Assembly (NCBI GenBank): GCA_029573975.1
Contig: JAKQBU010000216.1
Coordinates: 1-12,844 of the forward strand
Length of the DNA stretch: 12,844 nt
Reading direction: 5' to 3'
From: Planctomycetota bacterium
GTDB lineage: Bacteria; Planctomycetota; Phycisphaerae; Sedimentisphaerales; SM23-30
Under the pieces are notes generated by a model. It was given only the letters and a program-made list of their open reading frames with translations, searched no databases and was not told the DNA's origin. The position numbers and the translations under genes are program-made. This document shows, piece after piece, positions 11,778 through 12,844 of the stretch (the stretch's first letter is position 1; every line of letters starts with the position of its first letter).

Positions 11778-12844
11778 TCACCAAAGAGGCATGCCAGAAC
11801 CCATACTCTGTATTTTGTTATCCAGGTATTGGAACGGCTGGTTGCTGAAGGGATCAATCGGGATTTGGTCCAGGATTCCGGCATCGATTAAATCCTGCAA
11901 ACAATCGGGCAACCGCTGGCTTCTCCTCTGATACAACTCCACCGCCGCCCGTAATCTGGCCCCCCGAAAATGGGCCGTCCCCCGTGCATATCGAATTTGA
12001 ATATCATAGAGGGGCAGAGAAATTCTTTTGGTGATGCAGTCTTTTTTGTATTCCTTTTCTATTTCCCGATATGCATCATATTCTTTCAACGGTTCATCGG
12101 CTATCTGAATGGCTTTTTCATACCAATGATTGATATTCTTCTTGATTCTATTCTTGTTCCAATACGCATAGATCCATCGTAGATTGGCGGCGGGAGTTTT
12201 ATATTTATCCGGCTTGGCCGAATTAAAGAAATATTTACAGACATAGGCAAGATGGCCCCTGCTTTCCAATCCATACTCTATAATACGGATAGCATGGGCT
12301 TGTTCCCTCTGTAATACGGCAGATAATGGCTCCTGGCCGGCTTCCAATTTCCCTAATGCCTGGAATACCTCTTCCAGGGTGTCCGCATCCAGGTTAGGCA
12401 AATCGGGAGCCATGGCTTCCAGTGCCAGAGCATTTATGGCATTGCTCACTAAACCATGAATCAAGCTCCCATTTCGGGGAATGTTGCGGGAAAAATACAG
12501 TACATCCAGATACTCTTTGCAGGCTTCGACAAAATGCCCTTCCTGCGCTTGCAATCTTGCCTGGGCCACCATGATTCTTGCTAATGGCAGGTAATCACAA
12601 GGGGTAAAATCCTGAAAACTGGTGATTTCCGGCCCTTGATAATCTTTGGCAATCGCTTTTTTAATCACATCGATGGCGGGCTGATTTTTCTGAATATACT
12701 CTTTCAAGGCCGGGCTGGCAATCGCGGTTTCTCCGGAACTAAACTTCATTAATTCTTCGGAAAGCTCCTCCTTTCCCAGGGGCAGGACCAATCGTTCCGC
12801 AATCAGATAATCATGGAAAGCATTCTCTTTTTCCGCAATAAAAC
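11778..12844 (-). CDS. Hypothetical helical protein, planctomycete-type, C-terminal part (5' end outside window)
   Basis: The frame is open to the right edge; residues before the TTG at 12791 (IAEKENAFHDYLIAERLVLP) continue a coherent protein, so that TTG is not the start. About 355 residues are visible and no catalytic motif was recognised. The body is mainly helical, with segments such as LARIMVAQARLQAQEGHF and LIHGLVSNAINALALEAM. The C-terminal region has an ordered pattern: RLRAAVELYQRRSQRLPDCL, then DLIDAGILDQIPIDPFSNQP. The NAFHDYL opening, the helical middle and the LP...IPxDPFxxxP ending are, from memory, typical of abundant uncharacterised planctomycete proteins, which usually begin with one membrane anchor; that part would lie off the window. 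The gene is visibly AT-richer than serC (one 60-base line, 12181-12240, has 24 G+C). It converges on serC. Confidence 0.75.
   Translation of the reverse strand, partial: FIAEKENAFHDYLIAERLVLPLGKEELSEELMKFSSGETAIASPALKEYIQKNQPAIDVIKKAIAKDYQGPEITSFQDFTPCDYLPLARIMVAQARLQAQEGHFVEACKEYLDVLYFSRNIPRNGSLIHGLVSNAINALALEAMAPDLPNLDADTLEEVFQALGKLEAGQEPLSAVLQREQAHAIRIIEYGLESRGHLAYVCKYFFNSAKPDKYKTPAANLRWIYAYWNKNRIKKNINHWYEKAIQIADEPLKEYDAYREIEKEYKKDCITKRISLPLYDIQIRYARGTAHFRGARLRAAVELYQRRSQRLPDCLQDLIDAGILDQIPIDPFSNQPFQYLDNKIQSMGSGMPLW

Overview
The window (12,844 bases, fairly GC-rich) looks like chromosome from an anaerobic or microaerophilic bacterium, most likely a planctomycete of the Phycisphaerae/Sedimentisphaerae type. 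This placement is inferred from gene content: a secreted PQQ-type propeller opening with a WPQWRGPxRDG motif, a large lipoprotein alpha-L-rhamnosidase, a DUF1015-serC pair, and a right-edge protein of a style common in planctomycetes (ending LPxxLxxLxxxG..IPxDPFxxxPxxY). Verrucomicrobiota or related lineages cannot be excluded from sequence alone. No rRNA, tRNA, CRISPR array, transposase or integrase was seen.

Layout. (1) Bases 2-3602, plus strand: the C-terminal part of a large acyl-CoA dehydratase activase-related iron-sulfur protein, followed 10 bases later by a COG1964-type radical SAM protein that resembles archaeal tetraether lipid synthase (Tes/MJ0619). The radical SAM ribosome-binding site abuts the upstream stop codon, so the two look like one translationally coupled unit. 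(2) Bases 3618-8930, minus strand: in transcription order, a 33-residue membrane protein, a NrfH-type tetraheme cytochrome without nrfA next to it, a GH78 alpha-L-rhamnosidase lipoprotein, an exported PQQ-like beta-propeller, and a decayed small exported gene. A 336-base AT-rich gap (5064-5399) between rhamnosidase and propeller holds a 20-base perfect palindrome next to a candidate promoter. (3) Bases 9058-11750, plus strand: a promoter inside an inverted repeat, a DUF1015 protein, serC (phosphoserine aminotransferase), and then a candidate small RNA ending in a strong intrinsic terminator. (4) Bases 11778-12844, minus strand: the C-terminal part of an unrecognised, AT-richer, helical protein cut by the window edge.

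How the genes may work together. The first pair suggests low-potential electron delivery next to demanding radical chemistry, possibly on lipids. The rhamnosidase would act on rhamnose-containing polysaccharide or glycoside at the cell surface. DUF1015 and SerC point to serine/phosphoserine metabolism. The most interesting items are the activase plus Tes-like radical SAM pair, the DGHHRYE motif in DUF1015 beside serC, the candidate small RNA with an exposed ACCTCC downstream of serC, and a change in strand composition between the left 3.6 kb and the region from about 5.4 kb onward that does not follow gene direction.
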